Shown: positions 34,551-42,244 of the stretch, piece after piece
How positions within the stretch are numbered: the first letter of the stretch is position 1
Layout: the number at the start of each line of letters is the position of its first letter
Origin: an uncultured Lachnospiraceae bacterium
Lineage (GTDB): Bacteria; Bacillota; Clostridia; Lachnospirales; Lachnospiraceae
Length of the DNA: 64,000 nt
NCBI GenBank assembly: GCA_900542015.1
Contig: UQLY01000002.1
Span: 124,001 to 188,000, forward strand
Direction: 5' to 3'
Notes under the pieces: model-generated
The model's input: only the letters and a program-made list of their open reading frames with translations
Told to the model about the DNA's origin: nothing
Database searches by the model: none
Position numbers and translations under genes: made by a program

Positions 34551-35432
34551 TTAAACGGTTCTTAATTTCTTTCTCTGTGCCGCTTCGCTTTCGGACATAT
34601 ACTTTTCGCCGGTCCCTAAAGACTCATATACGCTCTGGATTCTCTTATTCAGCATATCCATAGCGTGGACCTCCAGGCTCGCCTTCTGATCGCTGCCCCA
34701 CATATCATGGGATAATGTAACGTGGCGTTCAATCACGCACGCTCCTAAGACTGCCGCCGCAATGGTCGGCTCCATATTCGCCTCATGTCCGCTGTACCCT
34801 ACCAGACAGTCAAAACGCTTGCGAAGCGTCTCGATCATACGCAGGTTCAGATCTTTGACCGGCGCCGGATACGCGCTGTTGGTATGAAGCAGGATATAAT
34901 CTCCTTTTCCGTATTTCTCAAGCACTTCCACCGCATGGTCAACCTCTTCCATTGTCGTCATTCCCGTAGAAAGAATAATCGGCTTGCCGGACCTTGCCGC
35001 CTCGGCGATCATCTCATCCCTGCCGTTTGACGCACTCGCCACTTTGATATAGGGCACGTCATACTTCAGCAAAAACTCCAGACTGGGCATATCCCAGGGC
35101 GACGCGCTCCAGGTCATTCCCTTATCCTTACAATAAGCGTCTATTACGTCGTACTGTTCTTTCTCAAACTCAACCCGGTATTTGTATTCCAAATACGTCA
35201 TGGTCCCCCAGGGAGTTTCCCTCATTACATTCTTTTGCGCTTCGGGCACCGCAAGCTCCGGCGTTCTTTTCTGAAATTTAACATTATTCCAGCCCGTCGC
35301 GTTTGCCGCATCGATCAGTTTCTTCGCAATATCGATGTCCCCGTTGTGATTGATGCCGATTTCGGCAATCATATAGGGACGGCAATTTTCTGTTATTACA
35401 TAATTTCCGATTTTTATTTCCTTATTTGCCAT
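34551..35432 (-). CDS. NeuB-like nonulosonic acid synthase lacking the SAF domain
   Basis: 293 residues of the NeuB/SpsE TIM-barrel family: MIAEIGINHNGD at 21-32, NNVKFQKRTPE, SASPWDMPSLEFL, YIKVASAS, ILSTGMTTMEEV, HTNSAYPAP, VGYSGHE and IERHVTL. These condense phosphoenolpyruvate with an N-acyl-hexosamine-type sugar to a sialic, legionaminic or pseudaminic-type acid. The chain ends where the SAF (antifreeze-like) domain usually begins (family about 340-350 aa). No neuA, neuC or other nonulosonate gene is in the window. It has its own promoter. A sialyltransferase-like gene lies at 41074. GGAG 11 nt before the ATG. Confidence 0.88.
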   Translation of the reverse strand: MANKEIKIGNYVITENCRPYMIAEIGINHNGDIDIAKKLIDAANATGWNNVKFQKRTPELAVPEAQKNVMRETPWGTMTYLEYKYRVEFEKEQYDVIDAYCKDKGMTWSASPWDMPSLEFLLKYDVPYIKVASASNGRDEMIAEAARSGKPIILSTGMTTMEEVDHAVEVLEKYGKGDYILLHTNSAYPAPVKDLNLRMIETLRKRFDCLVGYSGHEANMEPTIAAAVLGACVIERHVTLSHDMWGSDQKASLEVHAMDMLNKRIQSVYESLGTGEKYMSESEAAQRKKLRTV

Positions 35433-35481
35433 CTGTTTTAGTCTCCGTTTAATTACTGCATTTTATCGCTTTTGCAACCTT

Positions 35482-35510
35482 ATTATAGTTGATCCGTTCC
35501 AATTATTCAA
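35482..35510 (-). promoter_or_regulatory. Sigma-A promoter of the NeuB-like gene
   Basis: Minus strand TTGAAT (35510-35505), 17-bp spacer, TATAAT (35487-35482), about 43 nt before the transcript would reach the ATG at 35432. Confidence 0.8.
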
Positions 35511-35569
35511 GTAGCTTCGCCAAGTCTTTAAAAGCAAATACTTTCATTTTCCGAGGCTTACAGACAAAA

Positions 35570-35611
35570 AAATAAATCCGGAGCTAACCGCGCTAAACTC
35601 CGGATTTATTT
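35570..35611 (-). terminator. Intrinsic terminator of the Spo0A-like gene
   Basis: A perfect 14-bp inverted repeat (AAATAAATCCGGAG and its complement, 14-nt loop), ending in T-rich sequence with a TTTTTTT run on the minus strand. It lies 20 bp after the stop at 35631. Confidence 0.88.
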
Positions 35612-35630
35612 TATGATTCATATGTATATT

Positions 35631-36020
35631 CTACGATGCAAGATTGCCGGCTCTATAGTCCAGCCGTATTTTATCTGCAATTCTGGCTATATACTCACTG
35701 TTTGTCGGTCTTCCCTTTCCGACAGCGCTCGAATAACCAAATAGTTCTTCCATTGTTTCTGTATTGCCACGAGCCCATGATACCTCGATAGCATTACGAA
35801 TTGCTCTTTCAACTTTCTGAGCCGTAGTTTTATAGATTCGTGCAATTTCGGGATAGAGCAGTTTTGTTACGCTACTGACTACCTCCATATCAGCTTCAGA
35901 AATCAAAATAGCTTCTCTGATGAAATGATACCCCTTCAAATGAGCCGGAACCCCTAAATCCAGCATAATTCTCGTAATGTATCTTTCCATCTCCACGCGC
36001 CTTGTTATTTCATTTACCAT
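35631..36020 (-). CDS. Receiver-less Spo0A paralogue (Spo0A C-terminal DNA-binding domain only)
   Basis: 129 residues. The whole chain is the Spo0A effector domain: ITRIMLDLGVPAHLKGYHFIREAI, SSVTKLLYPEIARIY, the recognition-helix region TTAQKVERAIRNAIEVSWARGN (about 65-86), LFGYSSAVGKGRPTNSEYIARIADKIRL. There is no phosphoacceptor receiver domain before it; the frame upstream to 36092 encodes no REC-like sequence. The start at 36020 is chosen for GGGG 8 nt ahead. In full Spo0A the receiver blocks this domain until phosphorylated, so this protein could bind 0A boxes constitutively or compete with Spo0A. Monocistronic, with its own promoter and terminator; 0A-box-like sites overlap its -35. Confidence 0.88.
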   Translation of the reverse strand: MVNEITRRVEMERYITRIMLDLGVPAHLKGYHFIREAILISEADMEVVSSVTKLLYPEIARIYKTTAQKVERAIRNAIEVSWARGNTETMEELFGYSSAVGKGRPTNSEYIARIADKIRLDYRAGNLAS

Positions 36021-36082
36021 AATATTTTCCCCTTTACTCATTTCTTTACGATAACTGTAATAATATGCGCGGTTATGATATA

Positions 36083-36111
36083 AAGATACCATTTTTGTAT
36101 AAATTTGTCTA
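36083..36111 (-). promoter_or_regulatory. Promoter of the receiver-less Spo0A gene
   Basis: Minus strand TAGACA (36111-36106), 17-bp spacer, TATCTT (36088-36083). The start codon is 63 nt downstream of the -10. Confidence 0.6.
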
Positions 36112-36130
36112 ATTTTTTCATCGACAAATT
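36102..36130. promoter_or_regulatory. Pair of inverted 0A-box-like sites
   Basis: AATTTGTC at 36102-36109 and its exact inverse GACAAATT at 36123-36130, 13 bp apart. Read outward, the half-sites continue as TTTGTCTAAT (plus strand) and TTTGTCGATG (minus strand), each close to the Spo0A box TTTGTCGAAA. One half-site covers the -35 hexamer of the Spo0A-like gene, consistent with autorepression. Confidence 0.5.
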
Positions 36131-36208
36131 ATTTATTTTTTGAATCTGCATTGACTTTCCCAATAAAACAAGTTCCCGCAAAAGATAACTCCGACTTCTC
36201 ATACTTCC

Positions 36209-36237
36209 TTGATAATCTAAAAAACTTGGTCTATAAT
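36209..36237 (+). promoter_or_regulatory. Sigma-A promoter of the DUF212 gene
   Basis: Plus strand TTGATA (36209-36214), 17-bp spacer, TATAAT (36232-36237). Confidence 0.82.
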
Positions 36238-36293
36238 AATGGATAGGCATCTGAAATGTAACCCAATTTATCATGAACGAAAAAGGATTTATT

Positions 36294-36761
36294 ATGAATA
36301 TCATTAACCAGATTTTAGTCAACCCGGTTTTTATCAGCGCGGCATTAGGTTGGTTTGTGGCGCAGGTCTTGAAGACCATCATTTATTTTATCGTCAACAA
36401 GGAGTTTGTTTTGGAACGGCTGATCGGCAACGGCGGTATGCCAAGCTCCCATTCGGCGACGGTATGCGCGTTAGCGACGGCAACCGGCATGACCTACGGC
36501 TATCGGGGCTTTGAGTTTGCCATTGCTACCTTTTTTGCCATCATCGTCATGAACGACGCGATGGGCGTCCGTCTGGAAACGGGCAGACAGGCTGTCGTAC
36601 TCAACGATATGATGAAGCTTTTTAAAGAAATGGGTCGCTGGGACGGAAAACACCCCATCGAGCATTTAAAAGAATTTGTGGGACATACGCCTCTCCAGAT
36701 TCTGGTCGGCGCGATTCTCGGCATCTGCATCGCCATTATTTACTGCAATCTGGCGGTCTAG
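36294..36761 (+). CDS. Divergent PAP2-family membrane protein (DUF212, YuiD-like)
   Basis: 155 residues, about four TM helices. Family segments are ALGWFVAQVLKTI, GNGGMPSSHSATVCALA (PAP2-like SxxH), AIIVMNDAMGVRLETGRQA and the C-terminal GHTPLQILVGAILG. The PSSHS motif suggests a membrane phosphatase, possibly of polyprenyl phosphates, but no activity is established for the group. I start at 36294 because AAAGGA lies 6 nt ahead; the frame opens 21 bp earlier without a ribosome site. Confidence 0.85.
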   Translation: MNIINQILVNPVFISAALGWFVAQVLKTIIYFIVNKEFVLERLIGNGGMPSSHSATVCALATATGMTYGYRGFEFAIATFFAIIVMNDAMGVRLETGRQAVVLNDMMKLFKEMGRWDGKHPIEHLKEFVGHTPLQILVGAILGICIAIIYCNLAV

Positions 36762-36783
36762 CCGGTCGTTTATTTTAGCCGGC
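36761..36783 (+). terminator. Weak hairpin after the DUF212 gene
   Basis: GCCGG (36761-36765) pairs with CCGGC (36779-36783) across a 13-nt loop, followed by a T-rich but broken tract, in the 46-bp gap between convergent genes. Confidence 0.35.
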
Positions 36784-36807
36784 GCTCTTTCTTCATTTTT
36801 CAAATTT

Positions 36808-37767
36808 TTATTTCCGATCTTCGGAATTTTCCGCGCTTCCGGATTCGGCTTCCCTGATCTCGTCGATCAGATAGGGCGGTCTGTTCCGGGAAGCATCCAG
36901 GGCGCGCCATACATACTCGCCGAGAATCCCCATCATCAACATCATGCAGCCGAAAGAAAACAGGACGACGCACATCAATGACGCCCAGCCCAGAATCGGG
37001 GTTCCCACGGTTACTTTTTCCACAATTACTTCAATCGCCATGATAACGGATACGATAAAGAAAAGAATCCCCACCGTAGACATAAAGCGAATCGGAAAAT
37101 AAGAAAAGCTCAGCATGGAATCCATCGCAAGCTTGATTTTTTTAGACAGGGTCCAGCGGGATTTTCCGACTTCCCTGTCCTTTCTGTGGAAATACACCTG
37201 ATCCGTCTGAAAGCCCGCCCATAATACCTGCAGGGTCAGGGACGAATTTTTCTCATCCAGCATTTCCAATACGTTAATGACCTGCCTGTCCAACAGGTAA
37301 CAGTCGCACCCGCCCACCGGCATCCTCTCGTTGACAAGCTTGTGGATAATCACGTAATACAGGTGTGCAAAAAATTTCTTTACCGGATTTTCATCCCGTT
37401 GGGCACGCACCGCAAGGACCACCTTGTTGCCCTTTTTCCAGCTCTCGTACATCTCCAGAATGATCTCGCTGTCCTCCTGGAGATCAGCCTGCTTGGTAAC
37501 CGCGCAGTCCCCGGTGCAGACGGATAAGCCCGCCAAAAGCGCCGCATGTTCTCCGAAATTCCGGGACAGGCGCACGCACTTGGTATTGCCGTCCAGCTCT
37601 TTGATCTCATTCATAATCTCCCAGGAATTGTCGCCGGAGCCATCGTCCACAAATACCAGTTCGTAGTCTCCCAGCTTCCCCAGGATTTTTTCTTTCATAT
37701 CTTCATAAAGCATCATCAAAGTGTCGGAGTTGTAATAAACCGGCACCACGATTGAAATTTTACTCAT
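36808..37767 (-). CDS. GT2 glycosyltransferase with two C-terminal TM helices (GtrB/DPM-like)
   Basis: 319 residues. ISIVVPVYYN at the start, LVFVDDGSGDNSW, and RLSRNFGEHAAL. The metal-motif region reads TKQADLQED, with Gln in the place of the first Asp of DADLQD. Two TM helices lie near 230-255 and 265-295. Its ATG overlaps the fdtA-like stop by 8 nt (ATGAGTAA), tying it to the dTDP-3-amino sugar pathway; it probably loads that sugar on undecaprenyl phosphate. No dedicated flippase pair is beside it; the GT-C genes at 42-46 kb are candidate users. Confidence 0.86.
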   Translation of the reverse strand: MSKISIVVPVYYNSDTLMMLYEDMKEKILGKLGDYELVFVDDGSGDNSWEIMNEIKELDGNTKCVRLSRNFGEHAALLAGLSVCTGDCAVTKQADLQEDSEIILEMYESWKKGNKVVLAVRAQRDENPVKKFFAHLYYVIIHKLVNERMPVGGCDCYLLDRQVINVLEMLDEKNSSLTLQVLWAGFQTDQVYFHRKDREVGKSRWTLSKKIKLAMDSMLSFSYFPIRFMSTVGILFFIVSVIMAIEVIVEKVTVGTPILGWASLMCVVLFSFGCMMLMMGILGEYVWRALDASRNRPPYLIDEIREAESGSAENSEDRK

Positions 37768-38191
37768 CTGTTCCGTTTCCTTTGACTTCTTTTAAAAATT
37801 CATCATAATTCCTGATATATTCTTCGCCGTCATAATGCTCGCTCGCCAGTACCAGAAGGACCGAATCCGCCGAGAAATCATACATATCCTTCCATACCAT
37901 CGTATCGATAAACAATCCCATACGCGGCTTGTTCAGTTCGATAATCTCCGTTTCAAAGCCATTGTCCACCTTGACCTTGCTGGTGCCGCTGACGTTGATC
38001 AGCACAAACTTCGTCCTGCGGTTCGCGTGCTTTCCCCTGACGATATCCGAATCGGAGCCGTACATATAAAAGACCCTCCTGATATCAAAGGGCACGTCCA
38101 TACCGCTTCCCTCCGCTACCACAAGATTTCCTCTTTCGTCCCCGTATTCGTTAAAATTGATAATTTGAAACTGTTCTTTTAATTGCTTCAT
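37760..38191 (-). CDS. fdtA: FdtA-like dTDP-4-keto-6-deoxyglucose 3,4-ketoisomerase
   Basis: 143-residue cupin of the WxcM/FdtA family: ERGNLVVAEG, VPFDIRRVFYMYGSDSDIVRGKHANRRTKFVLINVSG with the metal/catalytic histidine, PRMGLFIDTMVWKDMYDFSADSVLLVLASEHYD and YIRNYDEFL. It moves the keto group from C4 to C3, making the substrate for the aminotransferase encoded just upstream. FdtA and QdtA differ in stereochemistry at C4 and cannot be separated here with certainty, so the product is dTDP-Fuc3N- or dTDP-Qui3N-type. Confidence 0.85.
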   Translation of the reverse strand: MKQLKEQFQIINFNEYGDERGNLVVAEGSGMDVPFDIRRVFYMYGSDSDIVRGKHANRRTKFVLINVSGTSKVKVDNGFETEIIELNKPRMGLFIDTMVWKDMYDFSADSVLLVLASEHYDGEEYIRNYDEFLKEVKGNGTDE

Positions 38192-38241
38192 CCTTTATCC
38201 CCTGTCAACATTTACCCTTTGTCCATACTGTTTTTGCCCTT

Positions 38242-39333
38242 TTAAAACGCGTTCAGCGCATCGATTACATAGGATTGTTCCTCTTTTGTCATACCGTTAT
38301 ACATCGGAATGGACAAAACTTCCTTCGCCAGCCTTTCCGTAATCGGAAAGTCGCCCTCTTTAAATCCCAGATAGGCATAAGCCTCGGCAAGGTGCGGCGG
38401 AATCGGATAGTGAATGATCGTCCCGATTTCCAACCCGTTCAGATACTCAATCAGCGCGTCCCGTTCCCTGCACCGGATTACAAACTGGTGGTACACATGA
38501 CTCGCCCCGTCGATTGTCTCCGGCAGCCGGATTTTTTCGTTATGGATCTCTGTCAGATAGCGTTTTGCGATCTCCTGCTTTTCCTTTGTCAGCTCGTCCA
38601 TGTGGGAAAGTCTGACGCGCAGCAGCCCTGCCTGTATCTCGTCCAGACGGGAATTTGTCCCGACCACTTTATTGTAATACCGTTTTTCGCTGCCGTAATT
38701 GCGTAGCACCCTCATATCAGCGGCAATCCGCTCATCGTCGGTTACAATGGCGCCTCCGTCTCCGAAGGCTCCCAGATTCTTTGACGGATAAAAGGAAAAA
38801 CAGCCGATATCTCCGAAAGTACCGGTCATCTTTCCCTGAAAGCAGGCGCCGTGGGACTGGGCGCAGTCCTCCACCAGATACAGCCCTCTCCTGCGGCAAA
38901 GCTCCACAACCGGTTCCATGTTCGTAGCCTGTCCGTATAAATGAACGACCAGTACGGCTTTTGTCCTGTTCGTAATCTTTTCTTCTATTTTTGCCGGATC
39001 TATCTCATAATAATCATCGGGCTCCACAAAAACAGGCGTTGCGCCGTTGATCGTAATGCCCATGACGCTTGCGATATAGGTGTTGCCCTGAACGATGACC
39101 TCGTCCCCGAGACCGACGCCTAAAACCCGGAACGCAAGCCACAAAGCGTCCAGCCCGCTTGCCAGCCCTACGCAGTACTTCGCCCCGGTATAGGCGGCGA
39201 ACTCTTCCTCAAAGGACTTTACTTCTTTCCCGAGCACGTACCAGCCCGAACGCAGCACTTCCAGCGCTTTCGCTTCAAATTCTTCCTGATATCGATAAAA
39301 TCCCCGGTCCATCCGGTTCGGCATAATTTTCAT
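38242..39333 (-). CDS. fdtB: DegT-family sugar 3-aminotransferase (FdtB/QdtB type)
   Basis: 363 residues, PLP fold type I. ASGLDALWLAFRVLG, DEVIVQGNTYIASVM, HLYGQATNMEPV, VEDCAQSHGACFQGKMTG, and SFYPSKNLGAFGDGGAIVT with the PLP lysine. The ASG(L)DAL and SKNLGAFGD forms are typical of 3-aminotransferases acting on dTDP-3-keto-6-deoxyhexoses. With fdtA directly after it, the pair makes a dTDP-3-amino-3,6-dideoxyhexose. GGAGAAGTATTT precedes the ATG. It is distinct from the 4-aminotransferase at 9236. Confidence 0.88.
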   Translation of the reverse strand: MKIMPNRMDRGFYRYQEEFEAKALEVLRSGWYVLGKEVKSFEEEFAAYTGAKYCVGLASGLDALWLAFRVLGVGLGDEVIVQGNTYIASVMGITINGATPVFVEPDDYYEIDPAKIEEKITNRTKAVLVVHLYGQATNMEPVVELCRRRGLYLVEDCAQSHGACFQGKMTGTFGDIGCFSFYPSKNLGAFGDGGAIVTDDERIAADMRVLRNYGSEKRYYNKVVGTNSRLDEIQAGLLRVRLSHMDELTKEKQEIAKRYLTEIHNEKIRLPETIDGASHVYHQFVIRCRERDALIEYLNGLEIGTIIHYPIPPHLAEAYAYLGFKEGDFPITERLAKEVLSIPMYNGMTKEEQSYVIDALNAF

Positions 39334-39368
39334 AAATACTTCTCCGATGCTGTTATCAAACTCTTTTT

Positions 39369-39397
39369 ATTTTACCATTGTGCACTTTGCTAGTCAA
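39369..39397 (-). promoter_or_regulatory. Promoter of the fdtB-fdtA-GT2 operon
   Basis: Minus strand TTGACT (39397-39392), 17-bp spacer, TAAAAT (39374-39369). Its -35 shares five bases with the -35 of the opposite promoter. Confidence 0.78.
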
Positions 39398-39419
39398 ATA
39401 CTTCCTAACATGCTATAAT
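39391..39419 (+). promoter_or_regulatory. Promoter of the flippase gene
   Basis: Plus strand TAGTCA (39391-39396), 17-bp spacer ending in TGC, TATAAT (39414-39419): an extended -10. Confidence 0.68.
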
Positions 39420-39492
39420 CTCATGGAAAGGCGCAATGCAGGCGCATAAAGCCAACCGCAATCGCCGGGAGCGCCCGGAACCGGAGGTAAGT

Positions 39493-41049
39493 ATGAAAAC
39501 AGTCAGCAAAAGCAAGCAAATAATGATCAACATGGCGGCAAGCATCGTTTCCACTCTGGTAAGCCTTGCCATCAGTTTTGTCCTTTCCCCGATTATCATC
39601 GATAAACTGGATTATGAAGCGTACGGCTTCATGACCCTTGCCAACGACTTTGTCAGCTATGCCAATATTGCCGCAATGGCTTTAAATTCCATGGCGGGGC
39701 GTTTTATTACCGTCAGCCTGACCAAAGGCGATTACGACAACGCCAACAAATATTTCAATTCAACCATGTACGCCAATATTGCGATCGTAGCGGTTCTGTT
39801 TCTTCCGTGCGCGCTGGTAGTCGGATTTCTGGACAAACTGGTCAACATTTCTCCGGCTTTGGTTCCCGACGTGAAGCTTTTGTTCGCCCTGACCTTTTTG
39901 AATTTTATGGTAACGATTATCAGCACCACTTTCTCAACGGCAACTTTCGCAGCGAACAGACTGGATCTGCAGGCGTTCCGTTCCATCGAATCCCAGATTC
40001 TGCGTTCCGCTATTTTAATTGTAACCTTTTACTTCCTGCCCATTCATGTTTCCTATATCGGCGCCGCTTCCCTGGCGGCAACGGTCTATTTGCTGTTTAC
40101 CTATATTCACTATACCAAAAGGCTGATGCCCCAGATTGAGATCAGCAGGAAACATTTTTCCATCAAAAAGGTGCTGGAAATTCTCTCGGCGGGCATCTGG
40201 AACACCGTTATGCGCGCGGGGCAGACTCTGACAAACGGACTGGATATCCTGATTACCAATCTGTTTATCGGCGGTACGGAAATGGGATACATCAGCACCT
40301 CCAAAACGATCGTAACCGCAATCAATACCTTATATGAATCGATTTCCGCGGTCTTTACGCCTTCCATGACGATCAGCTATGCGAAAGAGAACAAAAAGGA
40401 GCTTTTGGAGGATCTCACAAGCGCCATGAAAATGACCGGCTTTTTTGCCAATATCCCGTTATGTTTTGTGGTCGCTTTCGGAATCCCGTTTTATACCCTG
40501 TGGCTGCCCGGTTCCAAATCCATTACTGACACTTCGGTCATTAACACGATTTATATCCTGACGCTTTTAACCATGTTCGGAACCATCGTCGGCGGCGTAA
40601 TCAGCCCCTTATTTAACGTCTACACCGTAGTCAACAAATTGAAATGGAACTCCATCGTCACGCTGGTCATGGGGGTCTTAAGCGCGGGCATTGTCTTTAT
40701 CCTGCTGGATACGACTTCCCTAGGCATCTATTGTGTCGCCGGGACCTCCACCGTCCTTGGTATTATCAAAAACATGACTTTTACGCCCATGTACGCGGCG
40801 CATTGTCTCGGAATACCAAAAAAATCCTTTTATCCCACCATTTTCCGCTATATTCTGGTCAGCGTCTTCATGGGCGCCGTCTTTTACGGCTTTTATCTGG
40901 TGCTGCCTGCAAACAGCTGGCTCTGGCTTTTCCTTGACGTGGTAATCTGCGGCGTCATAGGTTCCGCAATCAATATTTTGTTTTTATTCGGAAAAAGAGA
41001 ACGCGCCATGCTGTGGGATGTGGTAAAAAAAGTGCTCCGCAGAGCATAA
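39493..41049 (+). CDS. Wzx-like oligosaccharide flippase (MOP superfamily)
   Basis: 518 residues from the ATG at 39493, preceded by GGAGGTAAGT; the frame extends 57 bp further but without a ribosome site. About 14 TM helices in the MATE/MOP layout, with an N-terminal helix following SKSKQIMINMAASIVSTLVSLAISFVLSP, common in Wzx proteins. It should flip an undecaprenyl-PP-linked repeat unit. The window thus holds both a Wzx and an ABC exporter, implying two separate surface polymers. No obvious Wzy partner is adjacent. Confidence 0.88.
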   Translation: MKTVSKSKQIMINMAASIVSTLVSLAISFVLSPIIIDKLDYEAYGFMTLANDFVSYANIAAMALNSMAGRFITVSLTKGDYDNANKYFNSTMYANIAIVAVLFLPCALVVGFLDKLVNISPALVPDVKLLFALTFLNFMVTIISTTFSTATFAANRLDLQAFRSIESQILRSAILIVTFYFLPIHVSYIGAASLAATVYLLFTYIHYTKRLMPQIEISRKHFSIKKVLEILSAGIWNTVMRAGQTLTNGLDILITNLFIGGTEMGYISTSKTIVTAINTLYESISAVFTPSMTISYAKENKKELLEDLTSAMKMTGFFANIPLCFVVAFGIPFYTLWLPGSKSITDTSVINTIYILTLLTMFGTIVGGVISPLFNVYTVVNKLKWNSIVTLVMGVLSAGIVFILLDTTSLGIYCVAGTSTVLGIIKNMTFTPMYAAHCLGIPKKSFYPTIFRYILVSVFMGAVFYGFYLVLPANSWLWLFLDVVICGVIGSAINILFLFGKRERAMLWDVVKKVLRRA

Positions 41050-41073
41050 ACATATGAGTTTCAGGAGGTTGTT

Positions 41074-42144
41074 ATGGCAAAAGTATTGGGTGTTGTCAGC
41101 ACCCCTTATCATCTTTTGGTCTTTTTGTTTGTCAGGGACGCATTTTTGTCCGGGGACGAGGTGGATCTTATCGTAACCGATAAGACCCCCTATATGGAAG
41201 AGGTCTATCAAAGCGGCAGATTACAGCCCTATTTCCACCGGGTTTCCTTTGCCGACGGCAGAAAAATCAAAAATCCCTACAAATCCGCCCCGGTTACCTT
41301 TTGGGAAAGCTTTGTCCACAACGGCACCACCGACGCTATCCTGGACGCTCCTTTGCCCCGTTACGACCGCATGTATTTCGCTTCCCCGGGAACGCCCGAC
41401 GAAATCGTAAAGGAAATTGCCAAGACTTTGATCAAAAAAAATAAAGGCATAACCTTCCACCGCTACGAAGACGGTTTCGCCAGCTATACCAAAAAGCCCG
41501 TCCACGTCATCAGTACGCCGTCGGGAACCGCCATGTACAAGGCGTTGTGGCATTATGATATTGCAGAAAAAGAAAAGGAAATTTTATTGTTTGAACCCCG
41601 GATGGCGGAAAATAACGTGGATTTTGAAAAAGTACAGATCCCGCGCACCCCGGAGCGGATTGAACGGGTCATTGCCATGGCAAAGGACATTTTCCGGTTT
41701 CACGCCGCCGTCCCGCCCCAGAATGTGATTTTCTTAGGGCAGGGAACCGAAAACGGCTCGCAGAACCCGGAAACCTACCAAAGACTGATCCGAAAACTGC
41801 GGGACATTGCGGGCACCGAAAACTTTGCGATCAAGCCCCATCCCAGAGGCGTTCATGACAATTTCCACGGCGAATTGACGGTTTATGAGGATTCCTGTCC
41901 CTTTGAGTTAGCCGTTGCTTCCGGCGCTATGGAGGATAAGACCCTCGTTTCCTTCTATTCCACCGCTTGCGTATCCGGGAAACTCCTGTTTCAAAGCAAA
42001 TGCCGCATTATCTTTTTGTATCCCCTTGCCGAGGATTCCTTTAACGAAAAATGCGATTATGAAGACTATTTCCATGCGTTTTCCGAATTATGCGACAACG
42101 TTTATATCGCGCGAAGCTGGGAAGATGTGGAAAATCTCTTATAA
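41074..42144 (+). CDS. GT52/polysialyltransferase-like glycosyltransferase
   Basis: 356 residues. STPYHLLVFLFVRDAF near the N-terminus, YEDGFASYTKKP, FLGQGTEN, an HP motif IKPHPRGVHD, and a late S-rich loop VSFYSTACVSGKLLFQ. This pattern (short N-terminal YHL, KxHPR, then SS/ST) is shared by bacterial sialyltransferases of GT52, GT38 and related families that use CMP-nonulosonates. With the NeuB-like synthase 6 kb away, a nonulosonate donor is possible. No CMP-sialate synthetase is visible, so another donor cannot be excluded. CAGGAGGTTGTT precedes the ATG; 24 bp from the flippase. Confidence 0.7.
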   Translation: MAKVLGVVSTPYHLLVFLFVRDAFLSGDEVDLIVTDKTPYMEEVYQSGRLQPYFHRVSFADGRKIKNPYKSAPVTFWESFVHNGTTDAILDAPLPRYDRMYFASPGTPDEIVKEIAKTLIKKNKGITFHRYEDGFASYTKKPVHVISTPSGTAMYKALWHYDIAEKEKEILLFEPRMAENNVDFEKVQIPRTPERIERVIAMAKDIFRFHAAVPPQNVIFLGQGTENGSQNPETYQRLIRKLRDIAGTENFAIKPHPRGVHDNFHGELTVYEDSCPFELAVASGAMEDKTLVSFYSTACVSGKLLFQSKCRIIFLYPLAEDSFNEKCDYEDYFHAFSELCDNVYIARSWEDVENLL

Positions 42145-42194
42145 CTTCCGACCGCTTACTCATCTGCTCATCCGACGGATCGCCCGTCCGCTCA

Positions 42195-42244
42195 TTTTGC
42201 AGCCGGCTTGGTTTTTTGCAGTCAGTTTAGTTTTGCAGCCGGCT
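42195..42244. repeat. 14-bp direct repeat at the 3' end of the GT-C gene
   Basis: TTTTGCAGCCGGCT occurs at 42195-42208 and again at 42231-42244, 36 bp apart. The second copy is the end of the GT39-like coding region; the first lies just after its stop, as if the gene end was partly duplicated. The 82-bp gap also holds GACGG-ATCGC-CCGTC. Confidence 0.6.
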
